DNA of 64,000 nucleotides from Kocuria turfanensis (GTDB lineage: Bacteria; Actinomycetota; Actinomycetes; Actinomycetales; Micrococcaceae), in assembly GCF_001580365.1 (NCBI RefSeq), contig NZ_CP014480.1:1053007-1117006 (forward strand). Direction: 5' to 3'. Every line of letters starts with the position of its first letter. Positions within the stretch are counted from its first letter, which is position 1. Both the position numbers and the translations under genes were made by a program. This document shows, in pieces, positions 62,064 through 64,000 of this stretch. The notes under the pieces were generated by a model, which searched no databases, was not told where the DNA came from, and saw nothing but the letters and a program-made list of their open reading frames with translations.

Positions 62064-62417
62064 CGGCCGCACCACGTTGGGCGGCGCGTCGGCGAACAGC
62101 GCCGCCACCCGGCGCTCGTCGTGGCCGGCGATGCCGGTGCCCACCCGGGTCAGCCAGAACGTCAGCTCCGGGTGGGCGCGGGCGAAGTCCACGAACGCGG
62201 CCGCCTCCCGCGCCAGGGCGGGGAACCCGCTCATGCTGTCGATCGCGTAGGAGCGCCCCTGCAGCCCGTGGCCCTGCCCCGGCACCGCGCCGAAGCGCTC
62301 CACCGCGGTCCGCGCCGCGCCGGCCGCGTGCGCGCCGCGGGCGTTGGAGCCGAAGACGAAGACCTCGTCCGGGCCCAGCTCGGTGATCCGCTCGGGGGTG
62401 TGCCGCTGCTCGCTCAT
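62052..62417 (-). CDS. A1S_2505-family-like small protein
   Basis: A 121-residue protein with the pattern VFVFGSNARGAHAAGAARTAVERFGAV and GHGLQGRSYAIDS, which matches a family found in phages and bacteria and labelled A1S_2505 phage-related; the fold may resemble a macro or Rossmann-type nucleotide-binding domain. Function unknown. ATG at 62417 is 7 nt from TAGGGT (62425-62430, minus), so leaderless. Base use is like its neighbours, so no sign of recent transfer. Confidence 0.75.
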   Translation of the reverse strand: MSEQRHTPERITELGPDEVFVFGSNARGAHAAGAARTAVERFGAVPGQGHGLQGRSYAIDSMSGFPALAREAAAFVDFARAHPELTFWLTRVGTGIAGHDERRVAALFADAPPNVVRPPGW

Positions 62418-62455
62418 GGCCCGCACCCTACCGGGCCGCGCGGCGGGGAGAAAGG

Positions 62456-62492
62456 ACCGGGCCCGCGCCCCCTCGGGGGACGCGGGCCCGGT
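62456..62492 (-). terminator. gltA terminator hairpin
   Basis: ACCGGGCCCGCG with its complement, plus an inner CCCCC/GGGGG stem, begins 16 nt after the gltA stop (62508). Stem of about 17 bp with one unpaired base; strong. Confidence 0.7.
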
Positions 62493-62507
62493 CGCCGGCG
62501 GCGCGGC

Positions 62508-63806
62508 TCAGCCCTGCGGGTAGTGCCGCTCGGCCTCGCCCACGTAGAGCTGGCGCGGGCGGCCGATCTTGGTCTCCGGGTCCTCGATCATCTCGCGCCA
62601 CTGGGCGATCCAGCCCGGCAGCCGGCCGATGGCGAACAGGACGGTGAACATCTTCTCCGGGAAGCCCATCGCCTTGTAGATCAGGCCCGTGTAGAAGTCG
62701 ACGTTCGGGTACAGCTTGCGCTCCACGAAGTACTCGTCGGCGAGGGCCTTCTCCTCGAGCCGCATCGCGATGTCGAGCTGCTCGTCGTTGCCGCCCAGCT
62801 TCTCGAGGATGTCGTGGGCGTAGTCCTTGACGATGCGCGCGCGCGGGTCGTAGTTCTTGTACACGCGGTGGCCGAAGCCCATGAGCCGGGCGCCGGACTC
62901 CTTGTTCTTGACCTTCTCCATGAACTCCTCGGGCTTGACGCCCTCCTGCTGGATCCGGTTGAGCATGGCGAGCACTGCCTCGTTCGCGCCGCCGTGCAGC
63001 GGGCCGTAGAGGGCGTTGATCCCGGCGGAGACCGAGGCGAACATGTTGGCGTGGGAGGAGCCCACCAGCCGCACCGTGGAGGTGGAGCAGTTCTGCTCGT
63101 GGTCGGCGTGCAGCATCAGGAGCACGTCGAGGGCCTTGGCCATCGTCGGGTCGATCTCGTAGTCCTCGGCGGGCACCCCGAAGCACATGCGGAGGAAGTT
63201 CTCCGTGTAGTTGAGGTCGTTCTGCGGGTAGAGCATCGGCTCGCCCTTGGACTTCTTGAAGGCGTACGCGGCCAGGGTCGGGACCTTGGCGAGCAGCCGG
63301 ATCGTGGAGATCTCCACCTGCTGCTGGTCGAACGGGTCGAGGGAGTCCGCGTAGAACGTGGACAGCGCCGAGACCGCCGAGGAGAGCACGGGCATGGGGT
63401 GCGCGTTGCGCGGGAACCCGTTGAAGAAGCTCTTGAGGTCCTCGTGGACCATGGTGTGCCGGCGCACCCGGGTGTCGAAGTCCTCGAGCTGGGCCGGGGT
63501 GGGCAGCTCGCCGTAGATCAGCAGGTACGCGGTCTCGATGAACGTCGAGTGCTGGGCGAGCTCCTCGATCGGGTAGCCGCGGTAGCGCAGGATGCCGTTG
63601 TTGCCGTCGATGTAGGTCACGGCCGAGCGTGCGTTGGCGGTGTTCATGAACCCGGGGTCGAAGGCGACGTTGCCGGTCTCCTTGAGCAGGTTCGTGATCG
63701 CGTACCCGCGGTTGCCCACGGTGGCGTCCTGGACGGGCAGCTCGAGCCGTCCGCCGTTGCCGTAGTCGAGCTGGGCGGTCTCGGTCTTCTGTGCAGACTC
63801 GGTCAT
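62508..63806 (-). CDS. gltA: Citrate synthase
   Basis: Condenses acetyl-CoA with oxaloacetate. The 432 residues are of the large, type II (hexameric, NADH-sensitive) length class. Catalytic regions are clear: HADHEQNCSTSTVRLVGSSHANMFAS (active-site His), YGPLHGGANEAVL (His), MGFGHRVYKNYDPRA (His, Arg, and nearby Asp in the NYDPRA segment). ATG at 63806 has GGAGGACGAAG upstream. A TAGGTT -10 at 63920-63925 (minus) with TTGGTC 19 nt further gives a leader of about 105 nt. Confidence 0.96.
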   Translation of the reverse strand: MTESAQKTETAQLDYGNGGRLELPVQDATVGNRGYAITNLLKETGNVAFDPGFMNTANARSAVTYIDGNNGILRYRGYPIEELAQHSTFIETAYLLIYGELPTPAQLEDFDTRVRRHTMVHEDLKSFFNGFPRNAHPMPVLSSAVSALSTFYADSLDPFDQQQVEISTIRLLAKVPTLAAYAFKKSKGEPMLYPQNDLNYTENFLRMCFGVPAEDYEIDPTMAKALDVLLMLHADHEQNCSTSTVRLVGSSHANMFASVSAGINALYGPLHGGANEAVLAMLNRIQQEGVKPEEFMEKVKNKESGARLMGFGHRVYKNYDPRARIVKDYAHDILEKLGGNDEQLDIAMRLEEKALADEYFVERKLYPNVDFYTGLIYKAMGFPEKMFTVLFAIGRLPGWIAQWREMIEDPETKIGRPRQLYVGEAERHYPQG

Positions 63807-64000
63807 GTTCTTCGTCCTCCGCGAGTGGATTTCGGTGTCCGGTGCCCGGGGCGGCCCTGCCGGGCGGCACCGGTGGCGCAGCACGGGCGTGTCTCGGGAC
63901 ACAGCGATCGTCAGGGTCCAACCTACCTGTTCCGTCGGCGGGCGGACCAATCCCGGCGCCGCGCGGGGGCGTCTCAGCGGCGGGCGAGCCGCTGCGCGGC
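63807..64000 (-). promoter_or_regulatory. gltA promoter and leader
   Basis: On the minus strand TAGGTT (63920-63925) is a good -10, with TTGGTC about 19 nt upstream as -35. The ~105-nt leader shows no riboswitch I recognise. The last ~50 bp of the window hold nothing I can support. Confidence 0.5.

Overview
The window is very GC-rich chromosomal DNA with dense, short-spaced genes, GTG/TTG starts, actinobacterial -10 boxes (TANNNT) and actinobacteria-specific families (UPF0182, DUF2342, DUF3107, DUF3117, AdnAB, coproporphyrin-dependent haem synthesis). Family content and order fit a Micrococcales bacterium, most likely Micrococcaceae (Kocuria-like); the genus is inference. No phage, IS element, CRISPR array or integrase was seen. 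It looks like core chromosome, and the interest lies in regulation, fusions and degenerate proteins.

Layout. 1-2.4 kb: mnmA (cut by the window edge) and a cysteine desulfurase, which together supply the tRNA U34 thiolation pathway, with trmL (another wobble-base modifier) divergent from a 49-bp palindrome. 2.4-7.4 kb: HtrA-like protease, TPM-domain protein and PspA (envelope stress), then initiator tRNA-fMet. 7.4-26.5 kb: a block also clustered in mycobacteria: UPF0182, PDZ-Lon protease, DUF2342, a YgjP-like metallopeptidase, an E1/ThiF-like protein, uvrD2, nudC, a phosphotransferase-like protein and the adnB/adnA helicase-nuclease. 26.1-28.3 kb: an HTH regulator, a Usp-like protein and a TerC-family protein, preceded by what looks like a manganese (yybP-ykoY) riboswitch. 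terC, usp, HTH, adnA and adnB run in one direction with small gaps, so the switch may head the whole set. 28.6-39.9 kb: a DEDDh exonuclease, then a complete coproporphyrin-dependent haem operon (hemE, cgoX, chdC, cpfC, hemC, hemD-hemB, hemL) with hemA divergent. hemD and hemB form one uninterrupted reading frame. 39.9-43.7 kb: TetR regulator, DUF3107, a DEAD-box RNA helicase with a long leader, and a DNA methyltransferase translationally coupled to it.

43.7-54.2 kb: PHP phosphoesterase, Xaa-Pro aminopeptidase, a stress-protein-like membrane protein, an overlapping chain (MgtE-like soluble protein, DUF1003, Mrp ATPase), tatB, a MucB-like anchored protein, an O-methyltransferase, DUF3117, a PIG-V-like mannosyltransferase and a DivIVA-like protein. 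54.2-57.8 kb: a gluABCD-type amino-acid ABC importer. 57.8-64.0 kb: dapE and dapD divergent (succinylase branch of DAP/lysine synthesis), a lysozyme-like anchored protein, galE, a small A1S_2505-type protein and citrate synthase.

Across the window at least a dozen genes have a -10 hexamer 5-8 nt before the start codon with no room for a normal leader, which implies widespread leaderless transcription. Convergent gene pairs either overlap at their 3' ends or place their stop codons inside inverted repeats.
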